NCBI GenBank assembly: GCA_009838035.1 | Contig: VXSK01000003.1 | Location: forward strand, 225,945 to 289,944 | Length of the DNA: 64,000 nucleotides | Direction: 5' to 3' | Origin: Gammaproteobacteria bacterium | GTDB lineage: Bacteria > Pseudomonadota > Gammaproteobacteria > Steroidobacterales > Foliamicaceae | In this document: positions 18,140-26,964 of the stretch, in pieces | Layout: each line of letters begins with the position of its first letter | Position numbering within the stretch: position 1 is the first letter of the stretch | Made by a program: the position numbers and the translations under genes | The notes under the pieces: model-generated | Seen by the model: the letters and a program-made list of their open reading frames with translations, nothing else | What the model was told of the DNA's origin: nothing | The model's database searches: none

Positions 18140-19708
18140 CTATCCGGTGTCGCGCCAGCGGTGGCCGGTCAGGAACAGGCAGAGGAAATAGGCCGCCGCC
18201 GCGCCGCCCACGCATGCCAGTATCCACAGCACCCGGACGATTCGCGAAACCTCCGGCCAGAGCGCCGGCGCCGGCGCGAATTCGATCAGCAGCATCGACA
18301 GCAGGCCCACCGCGACCGCGATCCTGAGCAGCGGCTTGAACATCGCGCCCCGCTTGCCCTCGGGATCCTGGCGCCTGAACAGCAGCCACAGGACCGCCGC
18401 ATTGATCGTCGCGCCAAGCGCCGTGCCGCCCGCCAGCACCGCGTGGGGCGCGTGCAGATCCTGCGCCACCCAGTACCAGAGCAACGGCAGCGTCACCGCG
18501 AACTTGCAGGCCAGCGCCGCCACCGCCACTTTGACCGGCGTCTTCATGTCCTGGCGGGCGAAGAACGAAGGCACCAGCGTCTTGATCCCGATCAGTCCGG
18601 GCAGTCCCAGGGCGTAGGCCTGGAGGCTCACGGCCGCCATTTCGACATCCTGGAGACTGAACTTTCCGCCGAGGAACAGGGTCGCCATGATCGGCTCCGC
18701 GATGATGAACAGCCCCGCGGCGCAGGGCAGCGAAATGGCCAGGCCCGAACGGATCGCCCAGCCCGTGGACGCCAGGTACTCGTCCCGCTCTCCGGCGGCG
18801 TGCAGGCGCGACAGCCTGGGCAGCGCCACCGTGGCCAGGGCCACGCCGAACACGCCCAGCGGAAACTCCATCAGTCGCTGGGAGAAGTTGAGCCAGCTGA
18901 TGCTCCCGGATACGAGAAAGCTGGCCAGGATCGTGTCCAGAACCACACCCACCTGGGCCGCCGACGAACCGACGATGACCGGCACCATCAAGACAAGGAT
19001 CCGCCGCACTTTCGAGTCGCGCCAGCCCCATTGCGGCCAGAACGGGCCGCAGGTGGAGCGGGCGAAAAACAGCAGGAACACCATTTGCGCCAGTCCCGCG
19101 ACGAACACGCCCCAGCCGAGTACCGCGCCCTGCGGCTCCGATTGCATTGCGTAAAGGGCGGCCGCCGCAATCAGGCAGATGTTCATCAGGACGGGGGTGA
19201 AGGCCGCCGCGGCAAACTTGCGGTGGGCGTTCAGTACCGCGGCCAGCATGGCCGTGATCGAGATGAAGAACAGGTACGCAAACGTGCGGCGCAGCATCGT
19301 GACCGCCAGTTCGTAGGACTCGCCGCCTTCCAGTGCGAACCCGGGGGCGCACAACCAAACGAAGAGCGGCGCGAATATCACCCCGAGGGGCGACACCACG
19401 GCCACGACCGCGCCCAGGGTGCCCATGACCCGGCCCAGCAGGTCCGCTAGTTCTTCCCTGTTGTCTCCCGCCTCCATGCGCTCCGAGTACACCGGCACGA
19501 AGCTCTGCGACAGCGCCCCCTCGGCGAAGAAATGCCGGAACAGGCTCGGAATCCGGAAGGCGACGATGAACGCGTCCATGACCACGCCGGCGCCGATAAA
19601 CCACGCAAACGCGATCTCGCGCGCCAGGCCCAGCACGCGGGACACCGTCGTCAGCCCCGCCACCAGCGACCAGGACCCAAGGAGTCCTTTCTTCTTGATG
19701 TCGTCCAT
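18140..19708 (-). CDS. murJ: Lipid II flippase MurJ (MviN)
   Basis: This 522-residue inner-membrane protein of the MOP exporter superfamily moves lipid II across the membrane for peptidoglycan synthesis. Around 14 hydrophobic helices are present. The N-terminal part holds family marks: TTVSRVLGLAREI, FRIPSLFRHFFAEGALSQSFVPV, and later RLMEFPLGVFGVALATV. Length is typical. It is the first gene of the murJ-ribF-ileS-lspA run. rpsT, often directly next to murJ, is instead 7 kb away. Confidence 0.96.
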   Translation of the reverse strand: MDDIKKKGLLGSWSLVAGLTTVSRVLGLAREIAFAWFIGAGVVMDAFIVAFRIPSLFRHFFAEGALSQSFVPVYSERMEAGDNREELADLLGRVMGTLGAVVAVVSPLGVIFAPLFVWLCAPGFALEGGESYELAVTMLRRTFAYLFFISITAMLAAVLNAHRKFAAAAFTPVLMNICLIAAAALYAMQSEPQGAVLGWGVFVAGLAQMVFLLFFARSTCGPFWPQWGWRDSKVRRILVLMVPVIVGSSAAQVGVVLDTILASFLVSGSISWLNFSQRLMEFPLGVFGVALATVALPRLSRLHAAGERDEYLASTGWAIRSGLAISLPCAAGLFIIAEPIMATLFLGGKFSLQDVEMAAVSLQAYALGLPGLIGIKTLVPSFFARQDMKTPVKVAVAALACKFAVTLPLLWYWVAQDLHAPHAVLAGGTALGATINAAVLWLLFRRQDPEGKRGAMFKPLLRIAVAVGLLSMLLIEFAPAPALWPEVSRIVRVLWILACVGGAAAAYFLCLFLTGHRWRDTG

Positions 19709-19774
19709 CCCAGCGGGCAGTTTAACGGCGGGCGCTATGCGCGTGAGGGCTGCCCTGGCCGGCAGTTAGGGCGC

Positions 19775-20656
19775 TCAGCCGCGCTCCTTGTTCAGCATCT
19801 CGACGAATTCGCGGTCGACCTCGGCGACGCCGCGCTCCTTCGCCTGCTTGATGATTCCCTTCAGCGCCGTCTTGATGAAGGGCTTGGGTATGCCGGTCAG
19901 TTGCTTGCAGGCTTCGCGCGTGAACCTCACTTCCGGGTCAATGCGGTTGGCTTCGTAGAGCACCGATTCCTCCTTGGCGCCCTTGTCGGTTGGCGTCGGA
20001 AACCAAAAGGCCTTCTTTCTTTCGGCGAACCAGAACTTCTCGCCGTCGCGGAACCCGAACGTGATCGGCATGTTCGGCATGCGCCGGGTGCCGTCCTCGA
20101 TGTTCTTCGCCCAGGTTTCCTTCAGCAGGATGTTCTCAAGCTTCAGCACCAGGTATTCGGGCGTCCTGCCGTCGTCCTTGATCCGGAACGACTCGTCCCA
20201 GTGCGCTTCGTACACCTGGAACGCTTCCTTGATGATCAGCGGGCAGCCGTCCGCCGTTCCGCGTCCGGGCGTGGGGCTTTCGATCAGCGTAAACGGGCTG
20301 TCCGCCATCTTTTCCCCGGTGGTCTGTCCCGGATAGCCCAAACCGACGATCTTCTTCAACTGCTTGCGGTTGAACTCGATGAAGTGCACCGCGCACCTGG
20401 GATTGCGATGCAGGTTCGTCTCGGTGTTCGATCCCTTGCGGCTGCAGACCAGGAAGGACCGCTCCCTGATGACCTCGAACGGAAGAGTGAGTTGATACGG
20501 GCCGATATTGGTCGAACCATCTTCGCTGACGGTCGTGATCAACGAGAAGGACGAAGGCCAGTACGAACTGGCCTGGTACCAGTTGTCGCGCATGGGGCTA
20601 TCGACGAACTTCTCGTCGATCGTCTTCGGGCCGAATACGCGGTCCAGCAAACCCAT
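19775..20656 (-). CDS. Flavin-reductase-like (split-barrel) protein with PCP_red-like helical tail
   Basis: The 293-residue protein starts with an FMN-binding split-barrel like flavin reductases: MRDNWYQASSYWPSSFSLITTVSEDGSTNIGPYQLTLPF, then FLVCSRKGSNTETNLHRNPRCAVHFIEF. The last 50 residues (TREACKQLTGIPKPFIK, ARERG-like KERGVAEVD) resemble the small helical PCP_red domain found at the end of protochlorophyllide reductase subunits and some stand-alone proteins. It diverges from a second protein of the same design at 20783. Probable flavoprotein; substrate unknown. Confidence 0.72.
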   Translation of the reverse strand: MGLLDRVFGPKTIDEKFVDSPMRDNWYQASSYWPSSFSLITTVSEDGSTNIGPYQLTLPFEVIRERSFLVCSRKGSNTETNLHRNPRCAVHFIEFNRKQLKKIVGLGYPGQTTGEKMADSPFTLIESPTPGRGTADGCPLIIKEAFQVYEAHWDESFRIKDDGRTPEYLVLKLENILLKETWAKNIEDGTRRMPNMPITFGFRDGEKFWFAERKKAFWFPTPTDKGAKEESVLYEANRIDPEVRFTREACKQLTGIPKPFIKTALKGIIKQAKERGVAEVDREFVEMLNKERG

Positions 20657-20693
20657 GGAATATGCCCGCCTGTCGGATTCGATGTCGCGCCGG

Positions 20694-20709
20694 TCGGCCG
20701 GCCGGCCGA
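20694..20709. promoter_or_regulatory. Perfect 16-bp GC palindrome in divergent promoter
   Basis: TCGGCCGGCCGGCCGA reads the same on both strands and lies between the two divergent flavin-reductase-like genes. It may be an operator, but alternating CCGG/GGCC is also easy to find by chance in GC-rich DNA. Confidence 0.35.
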
Positions 20710-20768
20710 TGCGACGCGGCGCGAGTCTAGCAGATCGAAAAATTACCCGCCGGATCAGGGATGGCGGC

Positions 20769-20774
20769 TATACT
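20769..20774 (+). promoter_or_regulatory. -10-like TATACT, 8 bp before the start codon
   Basis: TATACT ends 8 bases upstream of the ATG at 20783. If it is a true -10 element, transcription would begin within about 2 bases of the start codon, giving a leaderless mRNA. No Shine-Dalgarno is visible for this gene. The -35 is weak (TTACCC at 20743). Confidence 0.4.
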
Positions 20775-20782
20775 TCCGCGAC

Positions 20783-21673
20783 ATGGACGCACAAGCAAAG
20801 ACACTGCCCGAGAAGGAGGAAGTGCGGATCCGGCCGTTCTGGTATTCGGATTACTGGATCTTCCCCAAGCTCATCACCATCGTCACCACGCTGGACAAGC
20901 ATGGCCGCGTGAACGCCGGCGCCTTTTCGCACATCATGCAGTACGACGTGATGCACAAGAAACCGCGCATACTGCTGGGCGGCCGCAACACCGCCCACAC
21001 CTTCATCAACATGAGGGACACCGGCGAGTTCGTCATCAACTGCCCGAAGTACGACACGCTGGAAGACATGATGGAGACCGGCCGTTTCTATCCCGATGGC
21101 GCCAACGAACTGGATTACACCGGCTACACGATGATCCCGTCGCGCAAGGTGAAACCGCCGAGCATCGCCGAGTGCCCGCAGATCATGGAATGCACGGTCG
21201 ACAAGTTCTACGAACTCGACCGAACCCAGGCCCACGTGATCGGCAATATCGAAGCCATCGTGATGGACAAGGGCCTGGCCGCCCTGCCCCGCGCCGAACG
21301 CCTGCCGGCCATGAACCTGCCGGTGGGGCTGGGCGACGAGAAACGCAAGGACTACTTCCATACCTCCACGCGCGACGTGGTCATGCACGTACTGGGCGAT
21401 CCGCCGGACGTGTACGTGCCGCCCGTGGAGACGGAAGAAGCGGAGGAAACCGCGGAAGCGGACGCGATGGAGTGGGACGCCCAGGCGCTGGAAATGCTCG
21501 ACGGGGTACCCAAGGCCCTGCAGAAGATGGTCAGGGGCCAGGTCGAAGGCGCCCTGCTCGACCGGGGCGAGAAAGCCGTGACCGGCGCGCTGTTCAAGGG
21601 ACTGGCCCGCGAATTCGGCCTCAGCGAGGAACTGCTGGACAGATATCGCACCGATGCGGACACGACGGCTTAG
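20783..21673 (+). CDS. Flavin-reductase-like (split-barrel) protein with PCP_red-like helical tail, second copy
   Basis: The protein of about 296 residues has a flavin-reductase-like split barrel: YWIFPKLITIVTTLDKHGRVNAGAFSHIMQY, then RDTGEFVINCPKYDTLEDM and HVIGNIEAIVMD. An acidic linker (about 210-225) leads to a tail WDAQALEMLDGVPKALQKMV, followed by VEGALLDRGEKAVTGAL, again like a PCP_red helix bundle. The frame extends more than 1 kb upstream, but ATG 20783 begins the recognisable domain, just after the promoter. Overlaps the next gene by 20 bases. Role unknown. Confidence 0.74.
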   Translation: MDAQAKTLPEKEEVRIRPFWYSDYWIFPKLITIVTTLDKHGRVNAGAFSHIMQYDVMHKKPRILLGGRNTAHTFINMRDTGEFVINCPKYDTLEDMMETGRFYPDGANELDYTGYTMIPSRKVKPPSIAECPQIMECTVDKFYELDRTQAHVIGNIEAIVMDKGLAALPRAERLPAMNLPVGLGDEKRKDYFHTSTRDVVMHVLGDPPDVYVPPVETEEAEETAEADAMEWDAQALEMLDGVPKALQKMVRGQVEGALLDRGEKAVTGALFKGLAREFGLSEELLDRYRTDADTTA

Positions 21674-22649
21674 GTTCGACGAAAACGGCGAACCGGCCGA
21701 CGTGGTGCGGCTGGAGGAGGTTGAACTCGGCGATCCGGGACCGGGCGAGGTCGTCGCCAGACTGGAAGCCAGCGCGATGCACATCGCCGACATCAAGCTG
21801 GTGCAGGGCATCGACGCGCTTCGCCGTCCGCTGCCCGTCACGCCGGGCTTCGAGGGCGTGGGAGAAGTTGTCGAGACCGGCGCCGATTCGGGCTACGAGG
21901 TCGGCGACCGCGTGTTTCTTCCGCTGGGCTGCGGCACGTTTTCCGAGTACGTGCGGGTCCACCGGAACGACATGGGCATGCGGCGCGCGCCGGCCGGCGA
22001 TGCGGAACAGCTCGTGCTTTCGAACATCAACGGCGCAACCGCCTGGACCCTGCTGCAGGACTTCGTGGACCTCGAGCAGGGCGAATGGGTGCTGCAGGAC
22101 GCGGCCAATTCCAACGTCGGGCGGTATCTGATCGTCCTGGCGGCCAGGTGGGGCTATCGAACGGTCAATCTCGTGCGGCGGAAAGAAGTCGTTCAGGAAC
22201 TGAAGGACCTGGGCGCCGACGCCGTGGTTCTGGACGGACCGGACCTGGCGAGGCGCATACGCGAAGCGACCGGCGGGGCCGATATTCGCCTCGGAATCGA
22301 CGCCATCGCCGGCGACGGCGTGATGCGCATGGCCGATTGGTTGGCCGACGGTGGGCTGATCGTGAATTACGGCACGCTGACCGACGAGCCCTGCCGGATC
22401 GATTTCTGGCAGATGTTCCTGCACGACATCCGCCTGTGCGGCATGTCGACGACGCGCTGTTTCGCGACCCGCACCGAAGAGGAAATCGACGAGTTACAGA
22501 ACGAGATCGCGCTGATGGCCTCCGACGGGCGCCTTAGCGCAAAGATTGCCGCCCGCTACACGCTGGATGAATGGCGCGAAGCCTTCGCCCACGCCGCGCG
22601 CACCGGCTCGGCCCGCGACGGCAAGATCATCGTCCTGCCCAACGCCTGA
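21654..22649 (+). CDS. MDR-family enoyl reductase-like oxidoreductase (zinc-less)
   Basis: This 331-residue medium-chain dehydrogenase/reductase lacks the Cys/His set for zinc. It has the N-terminal GroES fold with PVTPGFEGVGEVVETG and GDRVFLPLGCGTFSEYV, and a nucleotide-binding site DAANSNVGRYLIVLAA. The NSxVG form is typical of 2-enoyl-thioester reductases (MECR/Etr1) rather than alcohol dehydrogenases. It probably reduces an enoyl thioester or quinone-like acceptor with NADPH. The ATG is inside the 3' end of the flavin-reductase-like gene, so the two are coupled. Confidence 0.85.
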   Translation: MRTRRLRFDENGEPADVVRLEEVELGDPGPGEVVARLEASAMHIADIKLVQGIDALRRPLPVTPGFEGVGEVVETGADSGYEVGDRVFLPLGCGTFSEYVRVHRNDMGMRRAPAGDAEQLVLSNINGATAWTLLQDFVDLEQGEWVLQDAANSNVGRYLIVLAARWGYRTVNLVRRKEVVQELKDLGADAVVLDGPDLARRIREATGGADIRLGIDAIAGDGVMRMADWLADGGLIVNYGTLTDEPCRIDFWQMFLHDIRLCGMSTTRCFATRTEEEIDELQNEIALMASDGRLSAKIAARYTLDEWREAFAHAARTGSARDGKIIVLPNA

Positions 22650-22650
22650 T

Positions 22651-23622
22651 TCAGGGCAGCAGAATCGTCGAGCCGGTGGTGCGCCGGCTCTCGGCGTCGC
22701 GGTGCGCCTGGGCCACGTCCTGCAGGGGATAGCGCTGACCGATCTTTATCGAGAGTGCGCCCGATCCGACCTGCTCGAACAAGGTTGCGGCCGCGCCGTG
22801 CAGTTGCTCCTCGGTCGACACGAAATCGAACAGGATCGGCCGGGTTAGCTTCAATGAGCCGCGCCGCGCCAGGTCGATGGGCGCGATCGGCTCCACCAGG
22901 CCGGTCGCATTGCCGAAGGTCACCATCGTGCCGAGCGGACGCAGGCAGTCCAGCGACTGCATGAACGTGTCCTTCCCCAGGGAGTCGTACACCGCCGCCA
23001 CGCCGCCGCCGCTCAGTTCCCGCACCTTGGCAACGAGGTCCGGATCGTCGGCCAGCACGACGTCGGCGCAACCTGCCCGGCGCGCTTCATCCACCTTGCC
23101 GCTGCTGCCCACGATGCCGATGACGCGCGCTCCCAACAGCGCCGCCCACTGGGCGGCGATCTGCCCCACGCCCCCGGCGGCCGCGTACAGCAGCACGTCG
23201 TCGCCTTGCCGTACCGGATAGCTGTGGTGCAGCAGGTACCAGCTCGTCAGCCCTTTCAGCATCATGGCGGCGGCCTGCTCGTAGCTGACGGAGTCCGGAA
23301 GAGGCACGGTACGGTCCGCGGGATAGATTCTTTCCTCCGAATAGGACCCTATCGGCGGCGTGCAATAAGCCACCCGGTCTCCCGGCGCGAACCCTTCGAC
23401 ACCTTCGCCTACCGCCAGCACCTCGCCCGCGCCTTCGGAGCCGAGTCCGCTCGGATATTCCAGCGGATAGACGCCTGTGCGGAAGTAGGTGTCAATGAAG
23501 TTGAAACCGATGGCCCGGTTACCGATAAGCAGTTCGCCGGGGCCGGGAGCGCCCACATTGACGGCGCGCCACTCCATCACTTCCGGGCCGCCCGCCCGGT
23601 CTACCTGAATTGCATGGCTCAT
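22651..23622 (-). CDS. NADPH:quinone reductase (zeta-crystallin type MDR)
   Basis: The 323-residue enzyme fits QorA: NRAIGFNFIDTYFRTGVYP, GLGSEGAGEVLAVGEG, GDRVAYCTPPIGSYSE and the NADPH motif YAAAGGVGQIAAQWA, followed by GIVGSSGKVDEARRAGC. It lacks zinc ligands. Such enzymes reduce quinones by one electron or act on enones. It lies 18 bp after the DUF3604 gene on the same strand and ends 1 bp from the convergent MDR gene at 21654. Confidence 0.9.
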   Translation of the reverse strand: MSHAIQVDRAGGPEVMEWRAVNVGAPGPGELLIGNRAIGFNFIDTYFRTGVYPLEYPSGLGSEGAGEVLAVGEGVEGFAPGDRVAYCTPPIGSYSEERIYPADRTVPLPDSVSYEQAAAMMLKGLTSWYLLHHSYPVRQGDDVLLYAAAGGVGQIAAQWAALLGARVIGIVGSSGKVDEARRAGCADVVLADDPDLVAKVRELSGGGVAAVYDSLGKDTFMQSLDCLRPLGTMVTFGNATGLVEPIAPIDLARRGSLKLTRPILFDFVSTEEQLHGAAATLFEQVGSGALSIKIGQRYPLQDVAQAHRDAESRRTTGSTILLP

Positions 23623-23640
23623 CCGGAAATTTTATCCGGG

Positions 23641-25659
23641 CTAGCTTTCTTCAGGCGTGTACCAGATGGGCGAACTCCAGGCGAGCTCCCGGATGACACC
23701 GGGCGCCGTGTTTTCGCACTCCGCCGGACGCGCTTCGGACGGCAGTTCCAGGCACTGGCGCGAGCTCCATCGCAACGACGGCGTTTCCACCGCGCGCATG
23801 TAGTAGTAGCTCGGCTCATCCGGATCGAATTCCGTATCCTCGAACACACCGCACAGCGCATCGTGTCCGGGGCCGCTCCAGACTCCCGTGTCCGGATTCA
23901 TCGAACCCGAGGACTCGGAATCCCCCGCTACTTCAAACACCTTGTAGTGCGCCTGGTCCTTGTCGTCCACCCAGCCCTTGATCACCTGAAGGCGCAGCAG
24001 CGGCGCACTTTTGGGATCGCGCCCCGCCGCCACGATGAACCGAGGCGAAGCGCCCGTTGCGCCGGCCGGCAGATCCTCTCCCATGGGCACGCCTTGCGCA
24101 TACCCGGTTTTCGCCACGGACTTGCAGGCGTCTTCGGAATACTCCCAGCCGCCGAAGAAACGCGGCCGGATGCGGGGGCCGGTCGTTCCGAATACCTCGC
24201 GCCGCTGGAGCGCCTCGAACAGCGCGTCGCGAGAGTTCTCCACCGCCCACACCCCCGCCAGGCCGCCCGGGTTGGTGTAGAGCCCGATGGGATGCACCGG
24301 GCTGGGCGTGAGGCGCTCGGCGAGGTCGGTTTCGGACACGTTATGGCCACGCCAGCCGCTTTCTTGAACGGCGCCGGGCGTGGAAAGATGCGTGTCCGTC
24401 GAGCCGATCACGCCGAACTTGTAGGGATTGGCGCCTAGCCGGCGACCGGTTTGCAGGCCGGTCAGGAGAATGCCGCGGTAATAGTCGTTCCTGGATACGC
24501 ATCCGGCGTTCAGGCTGGCGCCCACCCCCGTCTCGCCTTCCCCGCAGAACGGCGGAGGGTTGCCCTCCGCCGGCAAGCCGCGGTAGTACCGGCGCAGTTC
24601 CTCCATGTCGCACAGCTCGTCCGGCCCGCCCAGGATGCCGGGAAGGCCGTTGAAGCACTCGGCGCTGCCCTTGTGCTGAAAGATCTCCACGATCGGCTCC
24701 AGCACGTTGCGCTGCCGTGCCGCAACGGTTGCGCCCTGGCCGGGCTCCGGTTCATCGACGGCGGAAGTGAACAGGGTGCCGGAACTCAGATTGGAGCTGT
24801 GCGGTATGGACAGCACATCGCATCCCGTTGCTCCCTCGAGGCACTCCGCGGACAGCAGATCGAACAGTTCGCTGTCGGACGGCGCCTCGAACGTGGTTAT
24901 CGGCAACTCCGGCACCCGGTCGTTGCGGAAGATCACATTGCGGTGGTAGGAGTTGTTTTTGCGAGTGGCGCTGTGCTCGTAGGCCACGAAGGTCGTGAAG
25001 CCGCAGCTCGAGGAGCGGTCGTAGGCCGCTTCCGCCATCTCGCGGGTGCGCTCCCAGTAGGTCCGAGCGGCTTCCGCGCATCGGGCGCCGTCTTCGCCGC
25101 AGATGTCCGCGCTGCGAGCCGGAACGTCTCTCGACAGACCCCGCACCAGAATCAGGATCGCGGTGGGACCGCCGTTGCGGAAGGCCCGGCAGCTTCGACT
25201 GCCGTAGGCCTCGCTGTTGGGGTCCGCGCACAGCGCCAGTTCGCCGAAAAACTCCGCGTGGTCGGTGACGGCGGCAAAGTCCAGTGCGGGACCGATCTTG
25301 CGGACCGCCACCGGTTCCCCGCCCTCCTGATAGGGAGGCAGCAAAATTTCCTCGCCGCGCGCGTAGCGGTAGGCGTCGGACGGTACCGTGGTCACGCCCA
25401 GCGGCCGGGCGTCGTAGGAATAGGAAGTGTGCACGTGCAGGTCGCCGAAATAGGCGTTGCGATAGGGGTTTCGATTCGCGCAGGCTTCGCGCTCTTCCGT
25501 ATAACGCACAAGGCCCTCGGGCGGCATGGCGGCCGTCTGCCGCGACGCTTCCGAATCGCTTGCGCTGTCGGGCGAAGGAATTGCGGCGCAACCGCAGGAC
25601 AGCGCGGCCCAGACGACCGCGCCCGGAATCTTCGCAAATACGGAATTCCTGATGAGCAT
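23641..25659 (-). CDS. DUF3604 exported protein (PHP-like metal hydrolase fold)
   Basis: This 672-residue protein matches DUF3604: after an N-terminal export signal (VVWAALSCGCAAIP) it has NAYFGDLHVHTSYSYDA, a PHP-type metal site, then LDFAAVTDHAEFFGELALC, and later YKFGVIGSTDTHLSTPG and VWAVENSRDALFEALQRREVFGTTGPR. Such His/Asp clusters suggest a binuclear or trinuclear metal centre and phosphoesterase-like activity, but no member's role is known to me. The signal may be a lipoprotein one (SCGC) though it is not a standard lipobox. It sits between an MFS gene (1 bp gap) and a quinone reductase in one operon. Confidence 0.88.
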   Translation of the reverse strand: MLIRNSVFAKIPGAVVWAALSCGCAAIPSPDSASDSEASRQTAAMPPEGLVRYTEEREACANRNPYRNAYFGDLHVHTSYSYDARPLGVTTVPSDAYRYARGEEILLPPYQEGGEPVAVRKIGPALDFAAVTDHAEFFGELALCADPNSEAYGSRSCRAFRNGGPTAILILVRGLSRDVPARSADICGEDGARCAEAARTYWERTREMAEAAYDRSSSCGFTTFVAYEHSATRKNNSYHRNVIFRNDRVPELPITTFEAPSDSELFDLLSAECLEGATGCDVLSIPHSSNLSSGTLFTSAVDEPEPGQGATVAARQRNVLEPIVEIFQHKGSAECFNGLPGILGGPDELCDMEELRRYYRGLPAEGNPPPFCGEGETGVGASLNAGCVSRNDYYRGILLTGLQTGRRLGANPYKFGVIGSTDTHLSTPGAVQESGWRGHNVSETDLAERLTPSPVHPIGLYTNPGGLAGVWAVENSRDALFEALQRREVFGTTGPRIRPRFFGGWEYSEDACKSVAKTGYAQGVPMGEDLPAGATGASPRFIVAAGRDPKSAPLLRLQVIKGWVDDKDQAHYKVFEVAGDSESSGSMNPDTGVWSGPGHDALCGVFEDTEFDPDEPSYYYMRAVETPSLRWSSRQCLELPSEARPAECENTAPGVIRELAWSSPIWYTPEES

Positions 25660-25660
25660 G

Positions 25661-26812
25661 TCAGCCTGCCACCACGCTTTCGCGGTCCGGCCGGGCCCAG
25701 ATGATCGCAGCCATCGCGAGCATGATCGCAGGCATGGAAGCGTACAGCACCGCGTCCCAACCCAGTAGCTGCATCACCGCCCCGGCGCTCAGGGATCCCA
25801 CCGCCGCGCATCCCAACACGATGAAGTCATTGAGGCCCTGGACGCGAAAACGTTCCGCCGGCCGATAGGAGCGCGCCAGCAGCGCCGTTCCGCCCACATA
25901 CAGGAAGTTCCAGCCGAAACCCAGCGCCACCATGGAAATGCCGTAGTGCATTACCTCCCGGCCCGCCAGCCCCGCGGCCAGCGTCGCGCCCAGAAGAACC
26001 GCGCCGGCCATCATGATGCGCCCGGCCCCGAACCGCGTGATCAGGCCGCCGGCAACGAGGGACGGCGCGTACATCGCGAGCACGTGCGCCTGGATGACCG
26101 CCGCAGTCGTGGCCAGGGAGTGCCCGTCAACGACGTGCATGGCCAGCGGGGCCGCCGTCATCATGAAAGCCATGACGCCCTGCCCCATCGCCGCGCCTAC
26201 CACGGCCACAATGAACAGCCGGCTCCGGGTAATGGTCCTTAGCGGACGGACATCGCCGCCGGATTCCTCCCGCTCTTTCGTTGACGCCGGGCGCAGCGCC
26301 AGGAGGACGGCGCCGGCCAGCGCGTAGCAAGCCGCCATCGCAGCGAAACTGCCGCCGAATTGCGCGCCGGCAATCCAGTACTCGCCCCGCGCCACCAGGC
26401 TGGGACCCAGGATCGCGCCGGCCATGGAGCCAGTCAACACCACCGCGACCGCCGTGGGCGCCGCAGCAGCCCTGACGCTTTCGGTGGCGGCGAACCGGTA
26501 CTGCTGCGAGAAGGCCGTGGCGCAGCCTATGAGCATCGAGCCCAGGCAGAACAGGGCGAAGCTGCCCACCGCGGTGGCGGCCCAGGCGCACCCCGCTCCC
26601 GCGGCGCCGAGGGACGCGCCCAGGGCAAAGCCCCGGGGCCGCCCGATACGCGACATGATCGAAGCGGCGACAATGGTCGAAAGCGCCGTGGCGACGATCA
26701 GCATCGACAGCGGCAGCGTGGCCAGCGCCGGGTTCCCCGCCAGCCCGCGGCCCAGTATCCCGCCTACCGTGACGATCGCGACCGTGCCGGTAACGGACGC
26801 GGCCTGCGCCAC
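25661..26812 (-). CDS. MFS transporter (N-terminus uncertain)
   Basis: The 383-residue frame from GTG 26812 encodes about 11-12 membrane helices with MFS marks (SRIGRPRGFALGASLG in loop 2-3). The first helix seems to begin upstream: in-frame codons up to a stop at 26873 encode LSRNILILLVAQAAS, a normal MFS opening, yet contain no ATG, GTG or TTG. A CTG at 26842 or ATT at 26854 are the only options, or the assembly has a small error. It leads the operon MFS - DUF3604 - quinone reductase. Substrate unknown. Confidence 0.82.
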   Translation of the reverse strand: MAQAASVTGTVAIVTVGGILGRGLAGNPALATLPLSMLIVATALSTIVAASIMSRIGRPRGFALGASLGAAGAGCAWAATAVGSFALFCLGSMLIGCATAFSQQYRFAATESVRAAAAPTAVAVVLTGSMAGAILGPSLVARGEYWIAGAQFGGSFAAMAACYALAGAVLLALRPASTKEREESGGDVRPLRTITRSRLFIVAVVGAAMGQGVMAFMMTAAPLAMHVVDGHSLATTAAVIQAHVLAMYAPSLVAGGLITRFGAGRIMMAGAVLLGATLAAGLAGREVMHYGISMVALGFGWNFLYVGGTALLARSYRPAERFRVQGLNDFIVLGCAAVGSLSAGAVMQLLGWDAVLYASMPAIMLAMAAIIWARPDRESVVAG

Positions 26813-26950
26813 GAGCAGGATCAGAATGTTGCGGCTTAGCAGGTCGGAAAGAATGGCCGGCCCCGGCGATTGCTAAGGCCGCACAATAGCAGCCCGCCAA
26901 TCCCACGCGCAATCACAAACCAACAGACGCACAGGCGGGGGCGCTTCGGC

Positions 26951-26956
26951 TACAAT
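26951..26956 (+). promoter_or_regulatory. -10-like TACAAT, 8 bp before rpsT
   Basis: TACAAT ends 8 bases before the rpsT ATG, so transcription would start almost at the start codon. There is no Shine-Dalgarno in front of rpsT, which agrees with a leaderless transcript. A good -35 hexamer was not found. Confidence 0.4.
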
Positions 26957-26964
26957 GCGCGCCC

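Noticed and set aside
18129..19604. Upstream extension of the ribF frame
   Set aside because: It lies over murJ in another frame; no start or motif supports a fused protein and RibF aligns from ATG 18128.
19532..20782. Upstream extension of the flavin-reductase-like gene at 20783
   Set aside because: This part is antisense to murJ and the divergent paralogue and codes for no recognisable domain.
23206..25704. Long open frames on the plus strand opposite the quinone reductase and DUF3604 genes
   Set aside because: Shadows of well-supported minus-strand genes with Arg/His/Gly-rich translations.
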